DNA of 64,000 bases from Siderastrea radians (GCA_964017195.1 OZ024890.1:17379701-17443700); one strand, 5' to 3'; positions 1-11,459 are shown, counted from the first letter of the stretch. Translations and numbers: made by a program. The notes: generated by a model not told the origin, from the letters alone.

Positions 1-475
1 ACAGTTTTTGTAATATAAGTTAGTTTATTAAGAACAAAAATTTACATTGTAGCCGTCTAGCTGAATTGCGTGATTTACAAGCATTAAGAGATTAATAATA
101 AAAGAGAAAATGATAAGCTATTTATATAGTGTTACATATGTACATATAAACAATTGATATGGGCACTAACAAATTAATAAAAGGGAATTTTTGAAATATA
201 TACTCACTGTATTGTAGATGAATTTTGTTAAACTATGACATACATTAAAAATTGCTATTATCACTATTTGCATGATTGCACATAGCAGGAATAAAAGTGC
301 GTTTGAATCGCTCAGTGCGTATACGCGGCATGTCGTATATGTGCTGCTGCCTCATGTTATGCGTCACATGATACTTTGGCGGTAAAAGGCTGGATAATCT
401 GTGGGTTGGACTAGAGATGGTGTTAAACAACTTGCTACAGTGTTCGTTGCGCCTGTCGTGGAAAGTGGTTAGGCC
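1..475. other. AT-rich stretch without recognisable gene
   Basis: I see no convincing reading frame, repeat or RNA here. The one open frame on the minus strand is short and shows no family resemblance. Confidence 0.5.
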
Positions 476-866
476 CCCAGGGGGTTTTCCTATAGTGGGC
501 CATACGGGGAGGCTCCGCCCAAAAGGGGTACCTTTTTCAAGCTCGCAGTATATTAATGGGTGGGGAAAATTGCCATTTTAGTATACGAAAGGGTCACACA
601 GCTGCAAAGTGGAAGAAATGGTGGCTAAAGCGAAGTATATCAAAGGGTGCCACTGAATCATTACGACTGAGAACCCCCGGGAAAAACGTGGCGATTATAG
701 GAAATTCTATCATTTCGGCTTATCCTTCAGGTATAAGAAAGGGGTTGAATTCTGCTCTAGGTATATGAAAGGGGTACCATTTTGGTAAAAATTAGTATAT
801 TATTTTAAAAGGGTAAGGGTTTGAACCTCCGTGCGGAGCCTCCCCGTATAAAACTTTATTGAGTGC
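476..866 (+). mobile_element. MITE, GGGGGTACTCC-type, copy A
   Basis: The left end carries CATACGGGGAGGCTCCG and the right end its reverse complement CGGAGCCTCCCCGTAT, so the element is bounded by inverted repeats. The interior carries AAAGGGGTACC words spaced along it and has no coding potential. The same architecture recurs at 2294-2754. Copy A lacks part of the interior present in copy B. A C-run of about 14 bases follows the right end. I recognise this type from cnidarian genomes; the superfamily is not determined. Confidence 0.7.
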
Positions 867-904
867 CCCCCCCCCCCCCAGGATAGGCCAAAGCTAATTA
901 AGCA

Positions 905-1384
905 GTTCTTGTATGCTTGATCAGGAGAAGTATAGAGAGTGCTCTCTCCTGTACTCTCTCAATGCCGTTGCTTAGATATGCTGGCAACGAGTGATGAAAA
1001 ACGGGCGAGCAATATTCGAAGACTGGTCTGATTCAAGAGTTTGATAGTCGTGCAATGAAAGTTGATAATATCCTCTGAAGGAACACTGGCTCTCCTCAAT
1101 AAGACAAGGAAGTATAACGCTTATTTGCTTTCTTGAGAGATTCAGTAACGTAGTTATTCCATTTTAAGTTACCAGATAGTGAAACCCCTAGGATCTTTGC
1201 ACAGTCTACTACTGCAAGGTCTTTTCTCCGCCTTTGTTCTTTGTTTGAGGATTGAACGCGAGCTTGTTCTTCTTAAAGTCGATGATTATTTCTTTAAACT
1301 TATCAGCATTGAGTTGCATGCTCTGTTCTCGTGACCACTTCTTGACGAAATTGACAGCGTTTTGTACATCACCCAGTGTGCCTC
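905..1384 (-). pseudogene. Broken non-LTR retrotransposon reverse transcriptase (3' part of RT domain)
   Basis: Read on the minus strand, 1384 towards 1250 gives a frame containing VKKWSREQSMQLNADKFKE, the end-of-palm segment of LINE reverse transcriptases (hydrophobic-x-W-S ... M-x-L-N-x-x-K). After a frameshift comes DCAKILGVSLSGNLKWNNYV, and nearer 1050-905 comes VFEYCSPVFHHSLPAYLSNG followed by IERVQERALSILL. This order (AKxLGV, then RPVxEYxSPVxH, then ERVQxRA) is typical of the CR1/L2/Jockey-like group. Stops and shifts interrupt it in several places and both ends are truncated, so it is a dead 5'-truncated copy. No endonuclease domain is visible. Confidence 0.8.
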
Positions 1385-1821
1385 ATGGTACTATTTCAGC
1401 GTTTAAGGGATATTAATGCGATACTATAAATATGGCATATTAATATTATGGTACATTATTATATGGCTAGAGCTTGTAAATATATAACGCGGGCTGTGGT
1501 TGGCCAATATTCGGGGCCGGATTTTCCCGTAATTCCTTTAAAGTAATGCCGACGGGCATTATGAGCGATGTTAATGCCCGGCTGGTAAAGCGAAAATTTA
1601 GAAAATGTAAAAGTATGTTTGACTCAAATAGTTGGAATGATTTGAAGCTAAATGAAAAGGGAAAGTTTCTTTGAGAGTTTTTACTTGTGAAATAAAACTG
1701 CTGAGTTTTGAATGCTTTCCTGTAAACTGTTTCATTCATCCCAATCTGCCACGCCTCACTTTTCAAGTAATAAAGTGTTAGGCACAGCCATATAATAAAC
1801 TTCTTCTCAACTCTCACTAGC

Positions 1822-1934
1822 TCGGGACCGTACTGGGAGAATATTGCCCCCAGTCTTTCTTGTAGGGAACTCGCTTCGCTCGGTCCGTACCAGAAAGACC
1901 TCTGGTAATATTCTCCCAGTATGGCCCTCGCGTG
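1822..1934. repeat. Fold-back hairpin repeat
   Basis: CGTACTGGGAGAATATT on the left pairs with AATATTCTCCCAGTATG on the right, and the pairing extends inward through an AGTCTTTCT/AGAAAGACC arm to a loop containing CTCGCTTCGCTCGG. The whole is a near-palindrome of about 110 bp with no coding frame. The CTCG-rich loop recalls the hairpins at 49,395-51,878 but the arm sequence is different. It is probably a very short inverted-repeat transposon derivative. Confidence 0.65.
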
Positions 1935-2293
1935 CGGTTAATAAGGAGTAGTTATGCTGCAAAGTGCACCCAGTTACTGAAAATAAAAAGGCCTTGCTTG
2001 ATTGGACAAATTGTTTAGCTAATCGCCGTTCGCATGGTGTCTTTCTCCCTTAATCCTTCCCTGCCGTAATTTAAAAGGCCCATATTTTTCCAAACTAGTC
2101 AGTTAAATACTAACTCAGTGTCCATGTGCAAGGCAACGTTCATTGGAAAGGCTTTTATGTTGACATTCGGTAACAAAATTAATGAAGGAGGTTAATTCTT
2201 GATAGAAACGGGTGCCTTGGTTTAAAATGGTAAAATAGAAAATTTTAGAATTTTCCTAAACGACCCATATATCAGAGTCCCAAAGGGGTCTAG

Positions 2294-2754
2294 AACCCGG
2301 GGGGTACTCCCCATACGGAGAGGCTCCGCCCAAAAGGGGTAACCTTTTTAAAGCTCCAAGTGTACTTAAGAGTGGGGAAAATTGTCATTTTATCGCATAT
2401 AAGGGTCACAAAATCGGCTGAAATGTGAAAGAGATGGAAGCTAAAGCGAAGTTTATTCGAAAGTGTACGAAAAGAGTGCCAAATTTTCAGGGCAGAAATG
2501 ACAACGTGAAAATAAACATATTAAAGCTTGCACCCTTTGAGCAACATAATAATAATAACGACTGAAAGCCCGCGAAAAATGTGGCGATTACAGGAAATTC
2601 TATTGTTTTGGCTTATCCTTGAGGTATAAGAAAGGGGTGCAATTTTTCTCTAGGTATATTAAAGGGGTACCATTTTGGTAAAAATTAGTATCTTAAAGGG
2701 TAAGGGTTTGAACCTCCGGGTGTGGGCCTCCCCGTCTAAAACTTTATTGAGTAT
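2294..2754 (+). mobile_element. MITE, GGGGGTACTCC-type, copy B
   Basis: This is the second copy of the element at 476-866. It starts GGGGGGTACTCCCCATACGG and ends GGGCCTCCCCGTCTAAAAC, with the same internal words (CTAAAGCGAAGT, GGCTTATCCTT, AGGTATATTAAAGGGGTACC). It has about 60 bp of extra interior near 2480-2560 compared with copy A. It is non-coding. Confidence 0.7.
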
Positions 2755-2954
2755 CTAGGGTTTCCAAGACGAAAATTCGGGGCTTAATGGCTCCACTGCT
2801 TGACTCCAGAACCAGCTTCTTTGTCTGTGCTCCAAATAGAAAAGGCTTAGGGCCCAACGACAAAAACTCGGGGCTCCAGGGCTCCGAAGTCTCTTCCTTT
2901 GTTTTTCTTTATTCAGCTCTCGATACACCGAGTAACACAGAAAGTGCGTCTTAG

Positions 2955-2990
2955 ACAACACACGCACACACACACACACACACACACATA
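2955..2990. repeat. (CA)n microsatellite
   Basis: Roughly 15 CA units with a single CG interruption. It directly abuts the GGGGACC-type repeat that follows, the same pairing as at 40,225-40,672. Confidence 0.9.
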
Positions 2991-3375
2991 CCCACCTAAG
3001 GTGGTTTGTGGGGACCGGTCCCTAAACCTACGTTACGGGGACCACCTAAGATAAACGTGCTGTTACCCTACTCCCAGGTCTATTTGTACACTTGGTACTA
3101 ACCTTTCTAGAATCTATCTTGATATCGGGGATATTGCCGTTCTTAAAGTTTTGCGTCATACACACACTGGTTTACGAGGACCAAAAATTCCCAACGTGTT
3201 CGGTTTGTTCCATACAGACATTGCAAGGACCGCCTAAGAAAGATGGTTTGTGGGGACCGATTCTTGAACTAGCTACAGGGACAAAAACTCTTTAACTAAG
3301 TTTGAACATTAAACTGGGCCACGAGTCTGTTTTAGCTTAGCTTTTGCACCCGATTTACACACCTACGTTACGAGG
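2991..3375 (+). repeat. Interspersed repeat built of GRGGACC words, copy 1
   Basis: The segment contains the word GGGGACC or GAGGACC repeatedly: GGTGGTTTGTGGGGACC, CGTTACGGGGACC, TTTACGAGGACC, TTGCAAGGACC, CGTTACGAGGACC. The same words occur at 40,225-40,620, again next to a long (CA)n tract. No coding potential is seen. It is probably a non-autonomous element with a microsatellite edge. Confidence 0.6.
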
Positions 3376-3514
3376 ACCTTTTAGAAAGGCATTCATTTAA
3401 AGCAGGGGTTTTTCCAAATCATTTTCAAAAGTAAAAAGCTAGAATATGAAATTATAACCCTTTCACGCCAACTCATTTTTACGAGAGAGAGAGAGGGAGG
3501 GGGGGAAGGTGTGT

Positions 3515-3675
3515 TAATAAATTTCTTGTTCTAAAAAGTTGGCCTTATTTTAGTGAGGGGGTGGGGTTGATACAGTTATGAGGTAAGTTAACTGATTAAC
3601 GCTGCATTCGTATCACTGCCTTTTGGCTAAAGAACAGAGCAATCGCCCGATTCGCAGAAAATCTTTCGTACTTTC
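3515..3675 (+). repeat. Dispersed repeat, copy 1 (partner at 14,925-15,085)
   Basis: It shares long near-identical stretches with 14,925-15,085, for example CCTTTTGGCTAAAGAACAG and AGTTATGAGGTAA, in the same orientation. It is non-coding and the family is not recognised. Confidence 0.65.
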
Positions 3676-4119
3676 CGCCAGGCATGTGGTCTTCAAATTA
3701 TGGTTTTTGCGCAATTCTACAATTAAGGCGATAAATATATACACTTCAAACCACCTGACAACAAACAATATATGAACATGTCTTTATTGGAACATCTGTC
3801 TTAATTGAGCTATAGCGGTGTAATGTATGACAAATAATTAAAACATATCATTTCCTTGCCCAACCTTGTCTTTCGAAGTCAGTTCAACTGCAAGTTAGCC
3901 TGTTTCTTATGAAAACAATTCCAATTATCCATCCAAACAGTCCTTTCACGCATTCTACTTTCGTCGGTAATCCGATTCATGTAGTTTTCTTTCTAACAGG
4001 CTTAGATGAAGCAGACGTTGATTGTTCGCATACACAAATATACACTTGACTATAGTAGACTAAACTATATGAAAATGTTTAATTTAAAAAGTTTCAACTG
4101 AATAGAAAAACGTGAAACA

Positions 4120-4248
4120 CGTTTTGTCCGACTGGAGATAGTCTGATCGGCGCGTGTCGCGGGTAAAAGTGAACAGAAAACCTATAAAACAACAAACCGG
4201 CGACATTTTACCCGCGACACGCGCCGATTAGACTATCTCGTTTTGTCC
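4120..4248. mobile_element. Short inverted-repeat element (109 bp) with 10-bp target duplication
   Basis: An arm of about 33 bp beginning GAGATAGTCTGATCGGCG is repeated in inverted form as CGCCGATTAGACTATCTC, separated by about 40 bp. The flanks repeat CGTTTTGTCC at 4120-4129 and 4239-4248, a 10-bp direct duplication of the kind made by Mutator-type transposases. The element proper is 4130-4238 and cannot code for anything. Confidence 0.75.
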
Positions 4249-4299
4249 CATTTTGTACCATAACTTGAGAAACGATAACCTTAATTTTACGTTTGACTA

Positions 4300-6440
4300 G
4301 AAAACCACTGGAGGTTTCCATCAAAATTCAAATTGTTCATAAGTCACTTGACGTAACGACATCTTCCCTTCCCTCGTGCTATCTCCTGTAACGGTGGGTT
4401 TTTCCTTGTGGGCGTACGGGGAACGGGCGAACTCTGAACTTGTGAAAACGAGACGACTGCGACGAAACTTGCGGGGAAGACTAGACTCAAATGGGGCACT
4501 CGCTTGCAAGGAAGAGCCGTTACACTCTTGGGTACCGGAATCTAACCACGAACTGGACGGATAGCAACAGCAACAACTCAGCCTGGTTCCAACAGCAGTT
4601 TATTCCAACTCAGTTTGTAATCGAAAAATCTTTACAAGTGTGGTTGCTTATACACGATTTGCTACGTGCGTCTATTGATAATGAAACATAATAAGAGCGC
4701 TATCATAAGGACACGAAATAACAATTACTGTAGAGTAAAATGCTTTGAAGACAGCGAAACTAGAATAAAAATTACAACTTGACTCAGCAACTTATTGTTA
4801 TGAGAGCACGTACTTCTGGCGGCGAAAACAACTTCTAAAATTGCTTCTAAATTAAAACTACCAAAAACAATATAACTAGAGAATAACTTCGAAATTCCTA
4901 AGATGCTTACGGGCGGTTTATGCCGCTAGAAAAGGGCTAGAAAGCACGTACAACAAATTAAGTAACTAAAATGTCCATGTCAGCAAAAGTATTCAACTAT
5001 AAACGCATCGAGTCCGCAAAACTATTGAACTTAGCGGCGAACGTGAGTTCGGCGAAATGCGAACAACCTAACAGCTTGTAATTAACCCTATTGAATAAAC
5101 TTGAGTGTAGTAAAACGCGATGAATCAGCAAATATGAGATTCCTATTGAACTGAACGGAGAACGTGAGGTCGGCAAGTAACTTATTAAGCCAGGTAAACA
5201 TTCTGACAGCTAATTACTTTTACCAGGTACTCCGGTAATTGAATTATACGACCATCTTTTAAAATAGATTACGAATACAAAAGCTCACGAACTAAAAGGA
5301 ACTTTCTATTATCTTTAGCACGCGTCTTTGTAATGTCGGATAAACAATACTTAAATAACTTATTGTTTTCAGCTAATAAGCTGCTGTTGGCTTTTTAAAA
5401 ACGTAATTACACTGTATGCAAGGCTAAGCGAAGTTTACAGCAAAATGCGAATAAAAAAATACTTAACTGGCAATAGAGCCGAAGGAAATATCAAAGTGAA
5501 CAACTAGAAAACTAGAAAACTATTTTAAAAGATCAAAACACACAATTTCCTATAGTGAATATTGTTTACTACTAGGACCGTATAAATGAGGGCGAATTAT
5601 TTCCACTGAAACCAAAACTAAACGCGAATATGCAAATTCAAGCGAAACTGCTAAAGCTAACAAAACCCTCCTAACACTCCGGAGAGAGTCGAATCGTTAT
5701 GGTATGTATTTAGCCTATATAAGCTAGAAAACCAATGGACAACTGAGAAATCAAAACCAAATGTATCATTGAATTTGTAATCCAGAAATACAGCGCGAAA
5801 TTTGTATCCAAAAAATAAAGTTCGAAAATAAAACGTCAAGAGCTGACAATTCAGAAAGGTAAACTAAGTGCATCAAAGTGGTTCATGACCGCGGAATTAC
5901 TCCAATTCTAACATGCACTATTTTACGTTTTACGCTTTGTGACACGATAGATGTTTGGACTGATGTCTATGCTTTCTCTTGAGGAGAAAACTTGTACACA
6001 AAGTCATGGAATACAACCAATTCTTGTACACTTCCAGTTCACCCTAAAACTTTGCCTTATGAATTTATTCATTTCAGGTGTTACCCGCGTCGTCCAATTC
6101 ACAAAACTGAACTTTTTTGTTCAACTCAGCTACTACTTCTTTGACATTAAAATTCACTAATATTTTCAGTGTTCTTGCAATTGGAAAAGAAATCAACTCA
6201 CTTGAAGTGATTTTGATCACGCATTAACGGTTAGCATCTGTTGTGTTCCCACGCCGCCCGAAAACGTCAAACACGCTAACTTATGCGTAATCAATCGAAA
6301 TTTCCTAACCCCTCATTGGTCGGCTCTTAACTGCGAGTCTTGCGTGAGCTATTCAAAACGCACGAGCAGAACCATAAACCATAAACGCGCGCACAAACAT
6401 TGCAACTCTTCACTTTTCACTTATCAAAAGGACGAGTCCT
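4300..6440. other. Unassigned 2.1-kb stretch with a weak 122-bp direct repeat
   Basis: No gene is recognised. Two similar blocks of about 120 bp occur in tandem: 5000-5060 and 5120-5185 share AACGxxxTGAATCxGCAAA-like text followed by CTAxTTGAAC and GAACGTGAGxTCGGC. The interior is A-rich on the plus strand. Open frames are short and composition-driven. It could be an old retroelement remnant, but I cannot show ends. Confidence 0.4.
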
Positions 6441-6794
6441 TAGTTGGTCAGAGCAAAATTCCTTCACATTGTTAACAACAATATTACAAAACTGTACGTA
6501 AAATGCACCCAGGGAGTCCTCCTATATATGGCCTATCACGGGGGACGTGCTGGGGACGTGTTTCTTTCCGATCCGGGCGCACTCGTCCATAACCAGTTCA
6601 GACGAATGTCCACTTTTGGAAATGTTTTGATCCGCAGATCAAAACAAACAGTTATCCAATCATTGCTCGAATTTGGAGTCACATGATGCGAGGTCTGTTG
6701 ACATAAAATATTCATGCTGGCTCTGTCGATCGAAATCTAGAACAGCGAAGTATACAGAGCTCGAATCTGAATGAAACAAGCTTCGTTCTATTAA

Positions 6795-7250
6795 CTAAGC
6801 GGAAATTCACAGCTTACAGAAAGAAAAGAATATGCCATTGACCTCTCTTGGCCAGGAATAAGTAAAGCGGAGAAAAGCGCTTGCATTTTAAATCCTTTTC
6901 TGTCGCGCGCTATGCCCATAACACCAAGCACTTGGTTTTGGTAAATTAAAAGAACTGAGCTATGAACTCCGCTTTTAAAATAAGATACTATCGCAGTTTA
7001 TGCCACATCATGCAAGGAGTTAGGCGTCCTGGGCCTAACTTTATTCACGGCTTGCAGAAAGAAAAAAATATGCCGTTGATCTCTCTTGGCGAAAAGTGAC
7101 TAAAGCGACCGCATACATGTAACACTAAGCACTTGGTTTGGTAAATTTAAAAACAGAAGCTATGAACTCCGGTTTTTCAAATAAGATACTCTCATAATTA
7201 ACGCCAAATCGATTAAGAAGCTTTGCATCCTGGGCATTAGCTTAGCGACT
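6795..7250 (+). repeat. Diverged tandem duplication, period about 238 bp
   Basis: The block beginning CTTACAGAAAGAAAAGAATA at 6813 recurs at 7051 as CTTGCAGAAAGAAAAAAATA. The following words AAGCACTTGGTTT, GCTATGAACTCCG, AATAAGATACT and TCCTGGGC also recur in order. The copies differ by many substitutions and small gaps, so the duplication is old. It is non-coding. Confidence 0.7.
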
Positions 7251-7545
7251 TCTCGAATTCAAAAATTAAATGCGATCTCGCAAACTGACATGAAAACATT
7301 TACATTTGGTATAATCGTGCCAGAACTGACCAGTCTAAATTACTTGTTTTCTACGAATTTAACGAAAAAGTAAATAGCTTCGTAGAAGCCACATGAATAT
7401 TTGGCGCAATTGAGTCAAGAAAAAAAAAACACGCGTCGAAGGAAGCGACACATTACAGTGGCATTACATTGCCGTAAATCAAACAGCCTGGCTTGGTAAC
7501 ACAATAAAGTCCTCCTCCCCCTCCCCCAAAACACACACCGTCCAA

Positions 7546-7763
7546 CTATTTGTTTTGAACTTTTCTGTTTGTTCGCAGAATTTCGTTGTAAACGAAATAT
7601 TTGATCTTCTTCCAGGGTCTATTTTTAAGCACCCCTGCATTCTTTTTAATGCATTCTTCGCAGGGATCTTTTCCTGGCACAACGCCGGATTTTATAAAAC
7701 TTCCGAGATCAGAGAGGACCACCCTTTTCTCCTCTGTGGTCCATGAGTTCTTGACCGCCAAGC
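7546..7763 (-). pseudogene. Exon or exon remnant encoding a SANT/Myb-like domain
   Basis: On the minus strand a clear 3' splice site (TTTCTTTTTCAG, ending at 7764) is followed by an open frame reading AVKNSWTTEEKRVVLSDLG, then VPGKDPCEECIKK, then NRPWKKIKYFVYNEI, stopping at 7546. The two tryptophans, the basic W-K-K-I-K-Y-F-V helix and the VPGK-D-C-E-C linker resemble a Myb/SANT-like DNA-binding module that I recall from predicted cnidarian proteins. No upstream exon is recognised in the sequence after 7763. It could be the last exon of a gene starting further right or an isolated decayed copy. The similarity is recalled, not computed. Confidence 0.4.
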
Positions 7764-8084
7764 CTGAAAAAGAAACACATTACTGTTACAGAGAAGAGAC
7801 CACACGATTATTACCTTTGCTATCATGTTGCACCTTACTCTACCAGCGTAAAAAAGTAACGTGTCAGTTATTGACTGACTGGGAGAGTAGTCGGCACAAT
7901 ATTTGGTTCGCGGTTAATTTTTGTGCATCTTGTAAAATCCAATTTTCTGATAGCGTACCAAAGGAGATTAGACTGTTTAATCAAAAATTGAATCGAGAAC
8001 CTACCTCTTTTAGTGATCTCGCTATTATTTACGGAAAACGTTTTAGTTCTAATTAAATTCCAAACTGAACTGTTCTATTTTAAA

Positions 8085-8150
8085 GTGTCATTAAGCAAAT
8101 ATTATGCTTCAGTTGCCATGGTGAAAACTATTCAAAGCCAATTTCAACTG
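8085..8150 (+). repeat. Short paralogue of the flanks of the TTAA MITE at 15,104
   Basis: The text GTGTCATTAA followed by AATATTATGCTTCAGTT and CCATGGTGAAAACTATT matches the two flanks of the MITE at 15,104-15,494, without the MITE between them. It is thus a candidate empty insertion site. Confidence 0.55.
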
Positions 8151-9380
8151 GTAATAAGTGACCTGGGGATGAATTAATGAATACAAAAAGCTGTAAAAAG
8201 AGGAAAACGTGCTATTTTTTCCCCTGTAATATTCATGCGCTCATTACAGGGGCGTGGCAAGCTTTTTGGCATGGAGGGGTTACAAATGTTGTTTCCCTAA
8301 CCCGATTGATAATCTATTTTTCTATTTTGCGTCCTCAGAAACTCCGTTTCCTTTGTTCTGAGAACAGCATTTTACAAACCTTAAAGACTTTCGCGGTTTT
8401 TCATTTATTTAAGCTTAGGATGAAGAACCAAAACTCTTTTCCTTTGAATTTGATTTCAGTCAATGCCGATTGGCAGCAATCGCGCGCGAAACAAAAAAAC
8501 ACCAGCTGCGTAGAGTAAAATGATATATGTACTGAATGAACAACTTACTTTTGTTGCTTCGAGGGACCGGCGTGGGTGCAGCTGAAGTACCTGAAATACA
8601 TCAAAATGTCAAGATTGCTGCACCAGACATTATCTGATCCACAAATTTATTTAATATTAAAAGCTACTTATTTTGTTATATCCATAAACGGACTTTTGTA
8701 ACTCGGAGTATTTCGTTTAGTTGTCTGCTTATCTGTCGCTTTACTAAACACCCCACCCAACCCCCCTCGCCCCACCCACCCCCACTCCACCCCTACTGTT
8801 GGTAGCTCGGCTGCGAATACCACCTGTGGATGCCACCTAGTAAGCTTTTTCAAATGCTCTTATAAAGAGGCTGCGCTGTATCAGTCAAACATATTTTAAT
8901 TCCGTGTTTTCCTTACTCTCAATATAAAGCCTGTTTTCCCGATAATCGCAAAGATCGCAGAACTTTGGCCTTGAACGTGCACTAAACACTATAGTCTTTT
9001 ACTGGGCAACTAACCAATAGAAATGCCATACATAGTGATTCAATTGCTGAAAAAAAAGGTTAACCATGCTAAAGCAGTACATAATAATGGATACCGGTGT
9101 GTCAAAAGTAAGGTTTTGCGAACTGTATTTATAAAATGAATCCCGATTATTTCCAAATAATTCATTACTTTTCGGTTATTGAATGTAAACACTGACGAAT
9201 TTTCCAACTGATATTCCATGCCGCAAAGAGATTTCTCTGAGTAATCCGGCTGATTGCATAAAATATCTGGGCATAAAGCATCAGGTGCAAAGTCTTCCTC
9301 TGGTTGCATTCTACGCGCGTGCAGCATTAATGTCAAAGAGGTAATAAGGGAAAGTCTGCGTCGGGCCACGTGGCCCATAC
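8150..9380. other. No recognised gene
   Basis: Short open frames only (for example 8177-8518 plus and 9040-9396 minus). Neither has a splice context, a domain or a paralogue here. A C-rich patch at 8745-8795 is low complexity. Confidence 0.4.
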
Positions 9381-9385
9381 CGCAG

Positions 9386-10046
9386 GAGCTTATCACGGTT
9401 TCTGTAGCATTTAGCGACTAGGAGTATTTCTACTTCCCCCTGGGTGGGATGCTAGTCCATTAGCAACGACTTGATTCATACATGATTCGCACTGTTGCCC
9501 GGCACGGCTGTGTCCTCAAAGAAGATTGCCGACTTTTTTTTCCCATCCGCTCCCTGATAGATATAGATGACGTAACAAAAAGAAATATTCACCTTTCTTT
9601 CTCTTCTTCTGCGAGCATTTTTCAGACGTATCTTGAAAGAAAGCAAAAACTCATCAAAACACATTATGAGCTTCAATGCAAAACTAACTATGTTGCAGAC
9701 CTTTTTCAACCACTGAGAGCTTATCACGGTTTCTGTAGCATTTAGCGACTAGGAGTATTTCTACTTCCCCCTGGGTGGGATGCTAGTCCATTAGCAACGA
9801 CTTGATTCATACATGATTCGCACTGTTACCCGGCACGGCTGTGTCCTCAAAGAAGATTGCCGACTTTCTTTCCCATCCCCTCCCTGATAGATATAGATGA
9901 CGTAACAAAAAGAAATATTCACCTTTCTTTCTCTTCTTCTGCGAGCATTTTTCGGACGTATCTTGAAAGAAAGCAAAAACTCATCAAAACACATTATGAG
10001 CTTCAATGCAAAACTAGCTATGTTGCAGACCTTTTTCAACCACTGA
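9386..10046 (+). repeat. Recent tandem duplication, period 331 bp
   Basis: The block beginning GAGCTTATCACGGTTTCTGT at 9386 recurs at 9717, and the following roughly 310 bp are nearly identical (isolated substitutions such as GTTGCCCGG versus GTTACCCGG). The first 100 bp (CCCCCTGGGTGGGATGCTAG) resembles the end of a repeat widespread in marine invertebrates. The parallel open frames in the two copies reflect the duplication rather than a gene. Confidence 0.85.
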
Positions 10047-10113
10047 TTCATGTGCACTCTTTTTATATATATTAGAACCTCAGTTTTATAAGAACGTTGA
10101 GGCTGAGATTTAC

Positions 10114-10330
10114 CAAGACAAGACAAGACAAGACAAGACAAGACAAGACAAGACAAGACAAGACAAGACAAGACAAGACAAGACAAGACAAGACAAGACA
10201 AGACAATACTTTATTTAACCACGCGACACCTAGGAACCTATTTTACACTCTGATTCTCGGGGATTTAGCTTGTCAAATCCGAAAGAGATTTAACAATGTG
10301 CTTTGGTGCTGGGTCATTAATTTGTTCCCG
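10114..10330 (-). mobile_element. LINE 3' end with AAGAC microsatellite tail
   Basis: A perfect (ACAAG)n tract of about 18 units occupies 10,114-10,206. Read on the minus strand the preceding sequence is GGTTAAATAAAGTATTG, running directly into (TCTTG)n. This matches the layout at 48,305-48,375 (TTTAAATAAAGTTGAA then TGAA units). Retroposons that end in a short tandem repeat instead of poly-A behave this way. The body seems confined to a short 3' segment to about 10,330; no RT frame is seen next to it. Confidence 0.6.
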
Positions 10331-10339
10331 GTCTAAAAG

Positions 10340-11350
10340 CGTTCCCAAACTACCAGATCATCAAGAAACTTGAATCTTGAAGACATTTGCCGGGTATATC
10401 CTTTCGAGCATAGGTGGCCATAACGATAATGATTGCTTCAGATTGCCGAAAGCAAGATTTAATAGTCTGAGAAATTGTTCGATAGCAAATTAAAGTAAGC
10501 TTATCGATTCTGTGTTTATTTTGTACTTCTTTCTCAAGCTGGTAAGGTTTTTGTCAGTGCTCTCTTGTTTGGAATCCGCGGCCCTATCTCTTCGAAACAT
10601 CCAGTAGTGTAGCAGCTCTCGTAAGCTTATAGTTCTACTGGTCCTCTAGTGAAGCAGTTGCTAATTTGGGCTAAAGATTGTTCTCAGTGTTGTTTGTTCT
10701 ATCATCTGCCCGGCCCACTGAGCCACATGGCCGAGATGCTGTAGCAATTTTCTGTGTTATGGATTAAGATACAAGCATTGATGTCCACAAGCCTCATGTT
10801 ATTCCTTTTTATTTCTTTTGATTTGTGGCCATTAATTGTTATTGTACTGGAGCAATTTTAACATATCCAATCTATTAACAGATGAACACCTTGTTTTTAT
10901 AACTAGATGCAGAACACATCACCAGCTATTTAAAGAAAACCTACTTGGTTCCCCTACTTTGGCAGTTTCTTTGTCAGATTCGTCAGATTCTACATGCAAG
11001 AAAGAAATTTTACAACAAATGGCTGTGAGAATCAAGCAAGAATTATGTCGCGTTGCTAAAATGTCCTTAAATGAGAATCAATGGGAGCCATTAGATACAT
11101 GGATATGATTGCAAATGAAATGAATCAAGCAAGAATTATGCAAATGAAATGAGTTAATAAGTGAGTGTATTTCTTAATCAGGCTAAAGGTATAACATTGA
11201 ATTTGGGAATCAACTTTATTATACGCACCTTCAGAGGCGTCACTGTCGGGGAAATCTGCGCAAAGACAAGATTCAATAGTTAAATGCACGATTAAAATTG
11301 TTAGTACAGGCTTTATCAAACAATTATTATGCGGGACTCTCCCGTCAGGA
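10340..11350. other. No recognised gene
   Basis: Unique-looking AT-rich sequence. The open frame at 10,836-11,108 has no recognisable domain or convincing splice context. Confidence 0.4.
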
Positions 11351-11459
11351 CGCTCATTGAAATTTGAACTTAAGGGCCATTGCCCCATTTGGGTGTGGCT
11401 CGAGCTTTATTTGAGCCCAATACGACGCCACTTTAGAAATCTTCTAGTAAAGGCTATGT

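Noticed and set aside
1467..1817. 116-codon minus-strand frame with a hydrophobic start
   Set aside because: The frame opens at GTG rather than ATG, overlaps an inverted-repeat element at its 5' end, and resembles no family.
10097..10336. Frame through the AAGAC tract (KTRQDKTRQD repeats)
   Set aside because: It is a pentanucleotide microsatellite, open in all frames by composition.
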